Shown here piece by piece: positions 13,539 through 22,355 of a DNA stretch of 64,000 bases; position 1 is the first letter of the stretch, and the number at the start of each line of letters is the position of its first letter. Origin of the DNA: Paracoccus shanxieyensis (GTDB lineage: Bacteria; Pseudomonadota; Alphaproteobacteria; Rhodobacterales; Rhodobacteraceae); contig NZ_WMII01000001.1 of assembly GCF_009711265.1 (NCBI RefSeq), forward strand, positions 62,001-126,000, given 5' to 3'. The notes under the pieces were generated by a model, which saw only the letters and a program-made list of their open reading frames with translations, had not been told where the DNA came from and made no database searches. Position numbers and translations under genes: made by a program.

Positions 13539-13964
13539 ATGAAACGCCGTCATTTCCTTGCTTCAGGCCTTGCGCTGCCCCTGCTGGGCGTCCCGGCGCT
13601 GGCTGCACCCACACCCCTGAAATTCCGTGATCTGTATGTGCGTGGTCGTCAGTTGACGCCGCAGGCTCAGGCGCTGAACGGCAAGCAGGTCCAGATGATC
13701 GGCTATATGGCCCCGCCCCTGAAGCCCGAGATCGACTTCTTCGTGCTGACGAAACTGCCGATGTCCGTCTGCCCGTTTTGCGAAAACGAAGCGCAATGGC
13801 CCGACGACATCGTGCTGGCCCTGACCGATGCCCCGGTCGATCCAGTGCGCTATACCGACCTGATCCGCGCCTCGGGGACGTTTGAAACCGGCTTTGACAC
13901 CGACCCAAAGACCGGCTTCGTCAGCTTCATCCGCCTGCGCGGCACCGAATATCAGAAACTGTGA
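13539..13964 (+). CDS. Small exported protein of a MacB/FtsX-type ABC operon
   Basis: A 141-residue protein starting MKRRHFLASG, a twin-arginine-like signal followed by a hydrophobic core and PALAA, so probably exported. The mature part contains GYMAPPLKPEIDFFVLTKLP and SVCPFCENEA; the CPFC motif could bind metal or be redox active. The layout of a small exported protein with a CPFC-type motif followed by ATPase and FtsX-like permease resembles the zinc-responsive PA4063-PA4066 locus of Pseudomonas aeruginosa, as I recall it. Its stop overlaps the ATPase start, indicating translational coupling. An AGG-containing ribosome site precedes the ATG; upstream starts would run into the terminator hairpin. 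Confidence 0.78.
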   Translation: MKRRHFLASGLALPLLGVPALAAPTPLKFRDLYVRGRQLTPQAQALNGKQVQMIGYMAPPLKPEIDFFVLTKLPMSVCPFCENEAQWPDDIVLALTDAPVDPVRYTDLIRASGTFETGFDTDPKTGFVSFIRLRGTEYQKL

Positions 13965-14626
13965 TGGCGGCGCATTTGCGGCTTGCCGATCTGCGGCACG
14001 ATCTTGGCTGCGAGACACTGTTTTCCATCGCCGCGCTGGACGTGCCGCCGGGGCAGTTCACCGTGCTGACCGGCCCGTCGGGGTCGGGCAAGACAACGCT
14101 GCTGCATCTGCTGGCCGGGCTGTTGCAGCCCAAGGCGGGCAGCATCCGCTGGGATGATGCCGATCTGGCCCGCCTGCCCGAAGCCGCCCGCGACCGCTGG
14201 CGCAGGCGGCGCGCCGGGCTGGTCTTTCAGGATTTCCATCTGATCCCCGAACTTTCGCCCGTGGACAACGTGCTGGTCCCTGCGTGGCTGGGCGCGTTCC
14301 GCGCAGGCCGCCACCGCGCCCGCGCGCAGGAATTGCTGGCGCGTTTCGGCGTTCCGGAACGGGCGCGCGTGGCCGTTCTGTCGCGGGGTGAACAGCAGCG
14401 CGTGGCGCTGGCGCGGGCGCTGCTGATGCAACCTGCGGTGATCTTTGCCGATGAACCCACGGCCAGTCTGGACAGCGCATCCGGCGCGACGGTCGGACAT
14501 GTCCTGCTGGCGCTGGCGCGCGACGAAGGCCGCAGCGTCATCGCCGCCAGCCACGATCCGGCGCTGATCGCGCTGGCCGACCGCCGCCTGCACCTGATGC
14601 GCGGCCAACCCGTCGAGGTCGCATGA
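13964..14626 (+). CDS. ABC transporter ATP-binding protein (LolD/MacB type)
   Basis: A 220-residue single ATPase domain. The Walker A loop GPSGSGKTT is at about 37-45, the signature LSRGEQQRVAL at 139-149 (Arg in place of the usual second Gly) and the Walker B VIFADEPT ends with Asp163-Glu164. Its length and motifs place it with ATPases that pair with FtsX-like permeases, which drive mechanotransmission rather than carry substrates through the membrane. The ATG at 13964 shares its A with the upstream stop; a GTG 3 bases earlier is also possible. The end overlaps the permease gene by 4 bases. Confidence 0.93.
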   Translation: MAAHLRLADLRHDLGCETLFSIAALDVPPGQFTVLTGPSGSGKTTLLHLLAGLLQPKAGSIRWDDADLARLPEAARDRWRRRRAGLVFQDFHLIPELSPVDNVLVPAWLGAFRAGRHRARAQELLARFGVPERARVAVLSRGEQQRVALARALLMQPAVIFADEPTASLDSASGATVGHVLLALARDEGRSVIAASHDPALIALADRRLHLMRGQPVEVA

Positions 14627-15900
14627 ACCCGCTTCCCATCGTCCGCGCCAGCCTGTCCCGCAACCCGCTGACCGTGATCCTGTTTTCGCTGCTGATCGCG
14701 CTGGCCGTAGCGCTTGGCATTGCCATCAGCGTGCAGGAACGCGCGCTGCGTCAGGGCTCGGCCCGCGCGGCGGATCGCTTTGATCTGATCGTCGCCGCAC
14801 CGGGCAGCCAGACCGACATCCTGCTGTCCACCGTCTATCTGCGCCCGACGGCGGTCGAGCTGCTGCCCGGCGCGGTCGTGGATCAGCTGCTGCACGACGA
14901 CAATGCCCGCTTCGTGGCGCCGGTGGCCTTTGGCGACAGCTATCGCGATTCGCCGGTGATCGGCACCACGGCCCAGTTCGTCACCTATCTCAGCGACGGG
15001 CTGGCCGAGGGTCAGGTCTTTGCCGCCATGGATCAGGCCGTGGTGGGCGCGCTGGTGGATGTCAGGATCGGCCAGACGCTGCAGATCAGCCATGGCCATG
15101 CCGATGACATGACCGATGGCAGCGGCGATGCCGACAGCTATCAAGGCGCCGATAACGATCACGATCACGACCATGCCCAGCCGCATGAGCATGACCATGC
15201 GCACGGCCATGAGCCGGTGACCGTCACGGGCCGGATGCAGCCCACGGGCACGCCATGGGACAAGGCGGTGGTGGTGCCGGTCGAATATATCTGGAACGCG
15301 CATGTCATGGGGACGGGCCACGCGCCGGGCGATCCGCGCATCGGCCCGCCATGGGATCCCAAGCTGCTGCCCGGCCTGCCCGCGCTGGTGGTCAAGCCCA
15401 AGACGCTGGCCGGGGCTTACGGGATGCGGTCGGAATATCGCACGGCGCAGTCCACCGCCTTCTTTCCCGCCGAAACGCTGGTGCAGCTTTACGACATCAT
15501 GGGCGGCGCGACCCGCGTCATGTCATGGCTGACGCTGGCCGCGCAGGTGCTGGTCGTCGGCGCGATCCTTGGCGGGATGCTGGCGGTGCTGGATCTGCAA
15601 CGCCAGCGCTTTGCCGTGCTGCGCGCGCTGGGGGCCTCGGCCGGGTATGTCTTTGCCAGCGTCTGGCTGTATGTCGGCGCGATGATGCTGGCCGGGGCTG
15701 TGCTGGGCCTGCCGCTGGGCTGGGCCGCCTCGGCCATCGCGACAATGCTGATCTCGCAGGCGACGGGCGTGGCGATGACCGCCAGCCTCAGCTGGACCGA
15801 GCTGCGGATGGCTGCGACGCTTCTGGGGCTGGGCTGCCTGCTGGCGCTGATCCCGGCGCTGCGGATCTATCGCGCGCCGGTGGTCGACAACCTGCGCTGA
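14623..15900 (+). CDS. FtsX-family ABC permease with histidine-rich periplasmic loop
   Basis: A 425-residue membrane protein: one N-terminal transmembrane helix (VILFSLLIALAVALGIAI, about 18-36), a large periplasmic domain, then three C-terminal helices within about 300-425, the MacB/FtsX layout. The periplasmic domain holds an unusual loop at about 157-195 packed with His, Asp and Gly (HGHADD, then DHDHDHAQPHEHDHAHGH), a likely zinc or copper-binding segment. The loop suggests metal sensing or handling, for example loading or recovering zinc at the periplasmic face. The ATG overlaps the ATPase stop (ATGA). A strong terminator follows. Confidence 0.88.
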   Translation: MNPLPIVRASLSRNPLTVILFSLLIALAVALGIAISVQERALRQGSARAADRFDLIVAAPGSQTDILLSTVYLRPTAVELLPGAVVDQLLHDDNARFVAPVAFGDSYRDSPVIGTTAQFVTYLSDGLAEGQVFAAMDQAVVGALVDVRIGQTLQISHGHADDMTDGSGDADSYQGADNDHDHDHAQPHEHDHAHGHEPVTVTGRMQPTGTPWDKAVVVPVEYIWNAHVMGTGHAPGDPRIGPPWDPKLLPGLPALVVKPKTLAGAYGMRSEYRTAQSTAFFPAETLVQLYDIMGGATRVMSWLTLAAQVLVVGAILGGMLAVLDLQRQRFAVLRALGASAGYVFASVWLYVGAMMLAGAVLGLPLGWAASAIATMLISQATGVAMTASLSWTELRMAATLLGLGCLLALIPALRIYRAPVVDNLR

Positions 15901-15914
15901 GGCGCCGCAAGAAA

Positions 15915-15942
15915 AAGGGCCGCCCGGTTCGGGGCGGCCCTT
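15915..15942. terminator. Bidirectional terminator between the ABC operon and cydX
   Basis: An 11-bp stem (AAGGGCCGCCC / GGGCGGCCCTT) with a short loop, preceded by an A run and followed by TT. It sits between two convergent operons and would serve both. Confidence 0.88.
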
Positions 15943-15951
15943 CCGATCTGC

Positions 15952-16089
15952 CTAGACCTTGTTCCGCTGCGGGTTCGGGTCTTCGCCGCGAATGGTGCGG
16001 CGGTCCTCGTCCATCTCAAGCCACATGGCGTTCAGGACGGCGAAACCGGCGGCCAGAGGCAGGCCAAGGATCCATGCGAAATACCACAT
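15952..16089 (-). CDS. cydX: Cytochrome bd oxidase small subunit CydX
   Basis: A 45-residue single-span membrane protein starting MWYFAWILGLPLAAG and continuing NAMWLEMDED, the hallmark of CydX/YbgT. It stabilises the haem environment of the CydAB oxidase. The ATG at 16089 has AAGGAG about 6 bases upstream; a longer reading from 16134 overlaps cydB and adds residues foreign to the family. It is the last gene of the cydDCABX run, just before the shared terminator. It is short enough to be missed by automatic gene calling. Confidence 0.9.
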   Translation of the reverse strand: MWYFAWILGLPLAAGFAVLNAMWLEMDEDRRTIRGEDPNPQRNKV

Positions 16090-16099
16090 GATACGCTCC

Positions 16100-17260
16100 T
16101 TAATACGAATGGCTGTGCGGGTCTTCGACGGCATCCGCCGTCACCTTGCCCCACAGCACGCGATAGACCCATGCGGTATAGGCCAGAATGATCGGCAGAA
16201 AGATCACCCCCGCCACCAGCATCACGAACAGCGTCATATGCGACGAGGACGCATCCCACACCGTCAGTGAACTGTTCGGATCCAGATATGAGGGCAGGAT
16301 GAACGGAAACATCACCAGCCCCACCGAGGAGATCATGCCGAAGATCCCCAGTTTCGACCACAAAAGCGGCGAGACCTCGCCCCCGACCAGTGCGCGCCGC
16401 GCCATAAAGGTGCCGACAAAGCCCAGCACCGGGGCGATCGCGATCCATGGCCGCTCGCCATAGGCGGCAAACCAGCTGGCGCTGCGGGTCACCTCGGACA
16501 GCAGCGGGTTCGACGGGCCGTCATGCGGCGGCTCGGTCACGAAGGCATAGCCGCTGATGCCAAAGGCCAGCCACAGCCCGGCCAGCGCATAGCCGACCAG
16601 CACCACCAGCGCCGCCTTCTGGCCGAAGTCGCGCGCCCGTGCCTGCACCGCGCCATCGGTCTTCAGCACCAGCCAGCCCGCGCCATGCATGACCAGCATC
16701 GCCAGCGACACGACCCCGCACAGCAGCGCGAATGGCCGCAGCAATCCGAACAGCTTGCCGAACAGCCCGCCGTCATAAATCGGCATCAGATCCGGCGTCA
16801 GGTGGAACGGCACGCCCAAAAGCACGTTGCCCACGGCCACGCCGAACAGCAGCGCCGGCAGCGCGCCGCCGATGAACAGCGCCCAGTCCCAGTTGCGCCG
16901 CCAGCGTTCGCCCTCGCGCTTGCTGCGATACTTGAAGGCCACCGGGCGCAGGATCAGCGCCACGAGGATCAGGAACATCGCCAGATAGAAGCCCGAGAAG
17001 CTGACCGCATAAAGCGGCGGCCATGCGGCAAAGATCGCGCCGCCGCCAAGGATGAACCAGACCTGATTGCCTTCCCAGACCGGGCCCACCGTGTTGATGA
17101 TGACCCGGCGTTCGGTATCGGTCTTTCCGGCAAAGGGCAGCAATGCGCCCACGCCCATGTCAAAGCCGTCGGTCAGCGCAAAGCCGATCAGCAAAACGCC
17201 CAGAAGCAGCCACCAGATGACGCGCAGCGCCTCGAAGGGGACAAGTTCGAACAGGATCAT
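16100..17260 (-). CDS. cydB: Cytochrome bd ubiquinol oxidase subunit II CydB
   Basis: A 386-residue polytopic membrane protein with family stretches ALTDGFDMGVGALLPF, GPVWEGNQVWFILGGGA and FPFILPSY. It pairs with CydA to form the high-affinity quinol oxidase, which reduces oxygen to water without pumping protons and protects cells at low oxygen. The start overlaps the cydA stop (ATGA at 17257-17260). The length agrees with the family and no key region is missing. Confidence 0.96.
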   Translation of the reverse strand: MILFELVPFEALRVIWWLLLGVLLIGFALTDGFDMGVGALLPFAGKTDTERRVIINTVGPVWEGNQVWFILGGGAIFAAWPPLYAVSFSGFYLAMFLILVALILRPVAFKYRSKREGERWRRNWDWALFIGGALPALLFGVAVGNVLLGVPFHLTPDLMPIYDGGLFGKLFGLLRPFALLCGVVSLAMLVMHGAGWLVLKTDGAVQARARDFGQKAALVVLVGYALAGLWLAFGISGYAFVTEPPHDGPSNPLLSEVTRSASWFAAYGERPWIAIAPVLGFVGTFMARRALVGGEVSPLLWSKLGIFGMISSVGLVMFPFILPSYLDPNSSLTVWDASSSHMTLFVMLVAGVIFLPIILAYTAWVYRVLWGKVTADAVEDPHSHSY

Positions 17261-18855
17261 TTCTGCACCTCGGTCAGGCCGGAACTCAGCAGATTGCGAT
17301 GGCGGGTCATCCAGTCGCGGGTGACCTCGATATCCTCATGCGGGCCCTTGCGGATGTATTTCACCATCAGGCCCATCTCGACGACGAACAGCGCGGTATA
17401 GATCACGCAGAAGCCCGCCAGCGTCAGCGCTACCTCGGCGACGGACAGGTGGCTGACCGACATGGCGGTGGGCAGCACGCCCGCCACGGTCCATGGCTGA
17501 CGGCCATATTCCGCGACGATCCAGCCCATTTCCGCGGCGATCCACGGCAGCGGCAGCATCACCAGCGCGGCCTGCAGGGACCAGCGCGGAAAGCTCATGC
17601 GTTTGAACGAGGCACGCCAGAAGAAATAGGCCATGCCCGCGATCAGCACCATGCCGACGCCGACCATGATGCGGAACGCCCAGAAGATCGGCCAGACGGT
17701 CGGGATCGTGTCGGCGGCGGCGGCCTTGATCTGCTCCTCGGTCGCCTGCCGGGGATCATCGACATAGGCTTTCAGCAACATCGCGTGGCCCAGATCGGCA
17801 TCGACGGCGCGGAACCGTTCAAGCAGCGCCGGATCGACGCCGGTGGCCCGCTGGTCCTGGATCTGCATCAGCAGATCATAGGCGCTGATGCCATTGCGCA
17901 CCCGCGCCTCGGCCTGCTGTTCCAGCTCATAGATGCCGGTGATTTCCTCGGTCAGCGACCGCGTGCCGATCAGGCCCATGACATAGGGGATATGCAGCGC
18001 CCATTTGGTCTCGCGGGTTTCCTGATTGGGCCAGCCGATGACGGTAAAGGGCGCAGGCGCGGGTTCGGTGTGCCACATGGCCTCGATCGCGGCCATCTTC
18101 ATCTTCTGGTTCGCGCCCGCGTCATAGCCGGATTCGTCACCCAGCACGACGACCGACAGCGCCGAGGCCAGCCCGAAGGCCGAGGCCACCGCGATCGAGC
18201 GTCGCGCCAGATCGATATGGCGGCCCTTCAGCAGATACCACGCCGAGACGCCCAGCACGAAAGCCGAGGCGGTGACATAGCCCGCGCTGACGGTATGCAC
18301 GAATTTCGCCTGTGCGACCGGGTTGAACACCACGTCGAAAAAGCTGACCAGCTCCATGCGCATGGTGATCGGGTTGAACTGGGCCCCCACCGGGAACTGC
18401 ATCCAGCCATTCGCGATCAGGATCCACAGCGCCGAGAAATTCGAGCCGATGGCGACCAGCCAGCCGACGACAAGGTGCTGGCGGCGGGTCAGCCGGTCCC
18501 AGCCAAAGAACCACAAGCCGACGAAGGTGGCCTCAAGGAAAAACGCCATCAGCCCTTCGATGGCCAGCGGCGCGCCGAAGATGTCGCCGACATAATGCGA
18601 ATAATAGGCCCAGTTCATGCCGAACTGGAATTCCATCGTCACCCCGGTCGCGACGCCAAGCGCAAAGTTGATGCCGAACAGCATCCCCCAGAACTTGGTC
18701 ATCTGCCGCCAGATCGGACGGTCGGTCATGACATAGACCGTTTCCATGATCGCGACGATGACGGATAGCCCCAGCGTCAGGGGCACGAATAAAAAGTGAA
18801 ACAGCGCGGTTGCCGCAAATTGCAGGCGCGATAGCTCGACAACACCAATGTCCAT
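17257..18855 (-). CDS. cydA: Cytochrome bd ubiquinol oxidase subunit I CydA
   Basis: The haem-bearing subunit, 532 residues. His20 in ALFHFLFVPLTLG matches the haem b595 ligand, and GRQPWTV near 449 is the conserved motif by the quinol site. The segment between helices 6 and 7 is long (AIEAMWHTEPAPAPF through the Asp/Glu-rich stretch to PTVWPIFW), so this is the long Q-loop type as in Escherichia coli bd-I, not the short-loop cyanide-insensitive type. The chosen ATG at 18855 has a GGAGAAAG ribosome site; starts further upstream fall within the short gap after cydC. It overlaps cydB. Confidence 0.96.
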   Translation of the reverse strand: MDIGVVELSRLQFAATALFHFLFVPLTLGLSVIVAIMETVYVMTDRPIWRQMTKFWGMLFGINFALGVATGVTMEFQFGMNWAYYSHYVGDIFGAPLAIEGLMAFFLEATFVGLWFFGWDRLTRRQHLVVGWLVAIGSNFSALWILIANGWMQFPVGAQFNPITMRMELVSFFDVVFNPVAQAKFVHTVSAGYVTASAFVLGVSAWYLLKGRHIDLARRSIAVASAFGLASALSVVVLGDESGYDAGANQKMKMAAIEAMWHTEPAPAPFTVIGWPNQETRETKWALHIPYVMGLIGTRSLTEEITGIYELEQQAEARVRNGISAYDLLMQIQDQRATGVDPALLERFRAVDADLGHAMLLKAYVDDPRQATEEQIKAAAADTIPTVWPIFWAFRIMVGVGMVLIAGMAYFFWRASFKRMSFPRWSLQAALVMLPLPWIAAEMGWIVAEYGRQPWTVAGVLPTAMSVSHLSVAEVALTLAGFCVIYTALFVVEMGLMVKYIRKGPHEDIEVTRDWMTRHRNLLSSGLTEVQK

Positions 18856-18881
18856 GGCTTTCTCCTGTATGCGCGGAAAAT

Positions 18882-20414
18882 CTACTCCAATCGAATGACA
18901 GCGGAAGCTGCGCGCAGGTCGCAGGGGCGATGTGACGCAGCCACGACGGAAATGTCGCATGAAATCAAAAGGATTTCACGCATTATCACATCTGCGAGTG
19001 CGGCATCCAATCCTTCGGTGGGTTCATCCAGCAACAGAATCAGCGGTTTGCGCAGCAAGGCACGGGCAATGGCCAGCCGCCGCGCCTCGCCGCCCGAAAG
19101 GCCCTGCCCGCCATCCCCCAGCCGGTGATCCAGCGGATAGGGCAGCCGCATCGCGTCCAGCAGGCGCTGCATCCGGGCATCAGTCGCCGCCGGATCGGCC
19201 AGTGCCAGATTGTCGCGCAAGCTGCCCGCAATCAGCGCCGGGCGCTGCGGCACCAGCGTCAGAACGGCGCGCAGTTCGGCCTCGGACCAGTCCTGCACGG
19301 GACGCCCCGCCAGCGTGATCGGCGCGGTGGGCGGGATCAGCCCGGCGATCTGCGAAAGCAGCGTCGATTTGCCCGCACCGCTGCGGCCCTGCAGCCCCAG
19401 CATCTGCCCCGGTCCGATGCGGATGCCGTCCACGATCAGCGGCAAGGCAGGCTGCGGCGGCGCAATCCGGGCCGCCGGCCGTCCCAGCATCGGTGCCACG
19501 CGGGATGCGGCATCGCGGATGCGGCCCCAATCGGCCACGGCGCGCCGCATGGGTGCGGTCGCCTCGGCCAGCGCAAGCCCGGCGAAAAAGCACATGGCGA
19601 TGATCGCCGGGGAAAGCTGCGCCTGCGCACCCAGCACCAGCGCACCCGCCATCGCGGCCAGCCGCGCCAGCTCTTGCGCCATGGCCACGCGCCGTTCGGT
19701 GCCCTCCAGCACGGCATTTGCCCGGCACGCCCGCGCCTCGGCCTGCATGGCCCGGTCGATCTGGGCGTCAAGCTGGCCGTAAACCGCCAGATCGTCCCGC
19801 GCCGCGATCAGATCCAGCGCATGGCTGCGAAACGCGCGCTCGGCGGCCACGGCACCGGCGGCCACCTGACCCGACCGCCGCAGCCCCCACAGGCCAGCGG
19901 CAAGCGTGGCGATCAGATGGCAGCCCACGACCCAGGCCGCGACCTGCCAGTCAGCCAGCCAGACCATCAGCGCGAAACTGGCCGCCAGAACCGCAGCCCC
20001 CGCCGCAGCAGGCAGAACGATGCGCAAAGGCAGCCCGTCCAGCAGATCGGTATCGGCCACCACCCGCGACAGCGCCGACCCGCGCCGCAGCCGCTGCATG
20101 GCATCCCAAGGCAAGGCGCCCAGCCCGGCCAGCACCGCCCCGCGCAGCCCGGCAACCGCCCGCAAGGTCGCATCATGGCCCAACACACGCTCGCCATAGC
20201 GGGCGGCGGTGCGGATCAGCGCCAGCCCCCGGACCGAGGCCGCGGGCCGAAACACATCGAAAACCGCCCCCGCTCCGGCAATCGCCGCCGCGCTGATGAA
20301 CCAGCCCGACAGCATCAGCAGACCGACCCCCGCCATCACGACCAGCACGGCCAGGGCCAATGCCCGCCGCATCCCGCCACTTGCCGCCATCACGCGCCAG
20401 ATCTGCCGCATCAT
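18882..20414 (-). CDS. cydC: Thiol reductant ABC exporter subunit CydC
   Basis: A 510-residue half-transporter with an N-terminal six-helix membrane domain and a C-terminal ATPase: Walker A GRSGAGKST, signature LSGGEARRLAIARAL and Walker B LILLLDEPTEGLD. With CydD it exports cysteine and glutathione to the periplasm, which is needed to assemble haem into cytochrome bd. Two adjacent ATG codons (20414 and 20411) can start it; both overlap the cydD stop. cydA follows 26 bases after its stop, so assembly factor and enzyme are probably cotranscribed. Confidence 0.93.
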   Translation of the reverse strand: MMRQIWRVMAASGGMRRALALAVLVVMAGVGLLMLSGWFISAAAIAGAGAVFDVFRPAASVRGLALIRTAARYGERVLGHDATLRAVAGLRGAVLAGLGALPWDAMQRLRRGSALSRVVADTDLLDGLPLRIVLPAAAGAAVLAASFALMVWLADWQVAAWVVGCHLIATLAAGLWGLRRSGQVAAGAVAAERAFRSHALDLIAARDDLAVYGQLDAQIDRAMQAEARACRANAVLEGTERRVAMAQELARLAAMAGALVLGAQAQLSPAIIAMCFFAGLALAEATAPMRRAVADWGRIRDAASRVAPMLGRPAARIAPPQPALPLIVDGIRIGPGQMLGLQGRSGAGKSTLLSQIAGLIPPTAPITLAGRPVQDWSEAELRAVLTLVPQRPALIAGSLRDNLALADPAATDARMQRLLDAMRLPYPLDHRLGDGGQGLSGGEARRLAIARALLRKPLILLLDEPTEGLDAALADVIMREILLISCDISVVAASHRPCDLRAASAVIRLE

Positions 20415-21973
20415 GCGCCCCCGATCCGGTATTCGCGCCCGATCGCGGCAACCAGCGCCGGATCATGCGTGGCCACCACCAATGTCGCCCCGGCACGATG
20501 CGCGGCCAGCAACCCGCGCGTGACATCGGCGGCGGTCTGCGGGTCCAGATCGGCGGTCGGCTCATCGGCCAGAATGACCGAGGGGCGGGCGTAAAGCGCG
20601 CGGGCCAGCGTCAGCCGCCGTGCCTCGCCGCCCGAGAGCCCCGCGCCGCGTTCGCCCAGCCGGGTCGCCAGCCCCTCGGGCAAGCCCGCGACCAGATGAT
20701 CCGCCGCCGCCAGCGACAGCGCCTCGGCCAGATCGCCCGCGCGTCCCATGCGCAGATTGGCCTCCAGCGTGTCGTCCAGAAAATGCACGGCCTGCGGCAT
20801 CCAGCCGGGATGCAGGGGCCGCAGAACCTTGCCCTGATCAGCAACCTCAAGCCCGGCCAGCAGGCGCAGCAGCGTGGTCTTGCCCGACCCGCTGGGCCCG
20901 GTCACGGCAATCGCCTCTCCGGGGGCCAAGGCCAGATCATAGGCGATGCCGCGATGCCTGACGCCCCGCAGCGCAAGACCGCCCGCGCCAGCCTCGGGCA
21001 GCATCGCAGCCTCGGCCATCTCGCGCTGCAGCGCGCCTGCCGCCGCATCCGCCGCCGCCCGGTCGTGCCATGCCGCCGCCAGATCGCGCAGGGGCTGGAA
21101 AAACTCGGGCGCGATCAGCAGCAAGAACAGCGCCTGCACCGTGCCCAACGGCGCGCCCCATGTGCCAAAGCCGATCTGACCCAGCAGCGAAAACCCGCAA
21201 AACACCGCCATCATGGCGATCCCCAGCGCGGCAAACAGCTCCAGCACGGTCGAGGACAGGAACGCGATGCCCAGAACCCGCATGGTCTGCCGCCGCAAGG
21301 CCTCGGCCGCGGTGGCGAAACTGTCGGCCAGCGCGCCCTGCGCGCCAAGCAGACGAATATCGGGCAAGGCGCCGATCCGGTCGGACAGCAACGCGCCCAT
21401 GCTGCTCATGCGGTCCAGCTGTTCACGACTGGCCTTGCCCGCCGCATGGCCGATCAGCGCCATGAACAGCGGAATCGCGGGACCGGCGATCAGCAGGATC
21501 AGCCCCGCCGCCCAAGCCGTCGCAAAGGCACAGACCAGCACCGCCACGGGCACGACCGCCGCCCGCAACCGCGCCGGACCATAGCGGAACGCATAGGGCC
21601 GGATCAGCGCCAGCTGCTCGCCCACCACGGACGCAAACGCCCCGGCACGCGGCAAGACCGCCCGCCTTGCCACATGGGTCAGCACCTCGCGCCGCAACCG
21701 CCCCAAGGCGGCACTGGCCGCACGCTGACCGGCCCACTCGGCCAGCGCCGCAACGCCCAACCGCAGCAGGCCAAAGCCCAGCAGCCCGGCCACCCAAACC
21801 AGCCGCAGCCCACGACCGTCGATCAGCCCGCCAATCGCCTGCGCCGCGCAAAACGCCATGGGCAGCCAGACCAGCCCCGCCGCGACAGAGCCCCAGGCCG
21901 CATGCCGCAGCGCCTGCCGCTCGGGTTGCAAAAGCCGCGCCGCAGCGCCCTGATCGCCGTCCTGCTCATCCAT
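20411..21973 (-). CDS. cydD: Thiol reductant ABC exporter subunit CydD
   Basis: A 520-residue half-transporter, partner of CydC. The membrane domain occupies roughly 1-310. The ATPase domain has GPSGSGKTT, LSGGEARRLTLARAL and an intact Walker B (VILADEPTADLD). It is the first cyd gene in this operon. The 120-bp gap upstream contains a dispersed repeat copy and stacked palindromes instead of a recognisable FNR box. The alternating glycine-alanine-rich helices and high GC are ordinary for this genome. Confidence 0.93.
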   Translation of the reverse strand: MDEQDGDQGAAARLLQPERQALRHAAWGSVAAGLVWLPMAFCAAQAIGGLIDGRGLRLVWVAGLLGFGLLRLGVAALAEWAGQRAASAALGRLRREVLTHVARRAVLPRAGAFASVVGEQLALIRPYAFRYGPARLRAAVVPVAVLVCAFATAWAAGLILLIAGPAIPLFMALIGHAAGKASREQLDRMSSMGALLSDRIGALPDIRLLGAQGALADSFATAAEALRRQTMRVLGIAFLSSTVLELFAALGIAMMAVFCGFSLLGQIGFGTWGAPLGTVQALFLLLIAPEFFQPLRDLAAAWHDRAAADAAAGALQREMAEAAMLPEAGAGGLALRGVRHRGIAYDLALAPGEAIAVTGPSGSGKTTLLRLLAGLEVADQGKVLRPLHPGWMPQAVHFLDDTLEANLRMGRAGDLAEALSLAAADHLVAGLPEGLATRLGERGAGLSGGEARRLTLARALYARPSVILADEPTADLDPQTAADVTRGLLAAHRAGATLVVATHDPALVAAIGREYRIGGA

Positions 21974-22028
21974 GCACGGACCCTAGCCACAAAACCCCGC
22001 GCGCCGACATGCGGCACGGCGCCGCTGC

Positions 22029-22088
22029 CCGGCCTCCTTGTTTGCGAAATACCCCGGGGGAGTCCCGCAGGGACGGGGGCAGCGCCCC
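22029..22088 (-). repeat. Diverged copy of the 37-kb dispersed repeat plus three stacked palindromes
   Basis: Read on the minus strand, 22054-22029 matches the 37-kb repeat at 22 of 26 positions (GGGTATTT, then AAACAAGGA, then CCGG). Next to it are three palindromes in a row: CCCCGGGG (22052-22059), GTCCC-GCA-GGGAC (22062-22074) and GGGGC-AGC-GCCCC (22076-22088). The block fills most of the gap between the Lrp-like gene and cydD and could act as a terminator or attenuator before cydDCABX. Confidence 0.6.
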
Positions 22089-22093
22089 ACCCT

Positions 22094-22330
22094 TCAGAAC
22101 GCCTTGAAGGTCATGGTGGTCAGGGTGCGGCGGATATCAGGGATGTCGAACAGACTGTCCGACAGGAACTTCCCGACATCCTGATCCTCGGGCACATAGA
22201 TCTTGGCCATCAGGTCATATTCGCCCGAGGTCGAATAAAGCTCGCTGACGATTTCGCGGTCATAGATGGCCTCGGCGACCTCATAGGTCTTGCCGGGGGT
22301 GCAGCGGAACTGGACGAAAACCGGACGCAT
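22094..22330 (-). CDS. Stand-alone Lrp/AsnC ligand-binding (RAM) domain protein
   Basis: A 78-residue protein made only of the effector-binding and oligomerisation domain of Lrp/AsnC regulators (VFVQFRCTPGKTYEVAE, ELYSTSGEYDLMAKIYV). It has no helix-turn-helix. Such proteins form ring-like oligomers and may bind amino acids or associate with full-length Lrp proteins. The ATG at 22330 has GGAGATC upstream; longer readings overlap the MATE gene. It lies 25 bases after that gene and upstream of cyd, so it may be the last gene of the preceding run. Confidence 0.85.
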   Translation of the reverse strand: MRPVFVQFRCTPGKTYEVAEAIYDREIVSELYSTSGEYDLMAKIYVPEDQDVGKFLSDSLFDIPDIRRTLTTMTFKAF

Positions 22331-22355
22331 GGCGGATCTCCTTTTGCCGGCGAAA

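Noticed and set aside
21974..22093. FNR or other oxygen-regulator box upstream of cydD
   Set aside because: No TTGAT-N4-ATCAA-like sequence was found; the gap is occupied by palindromes and the repeat copy.
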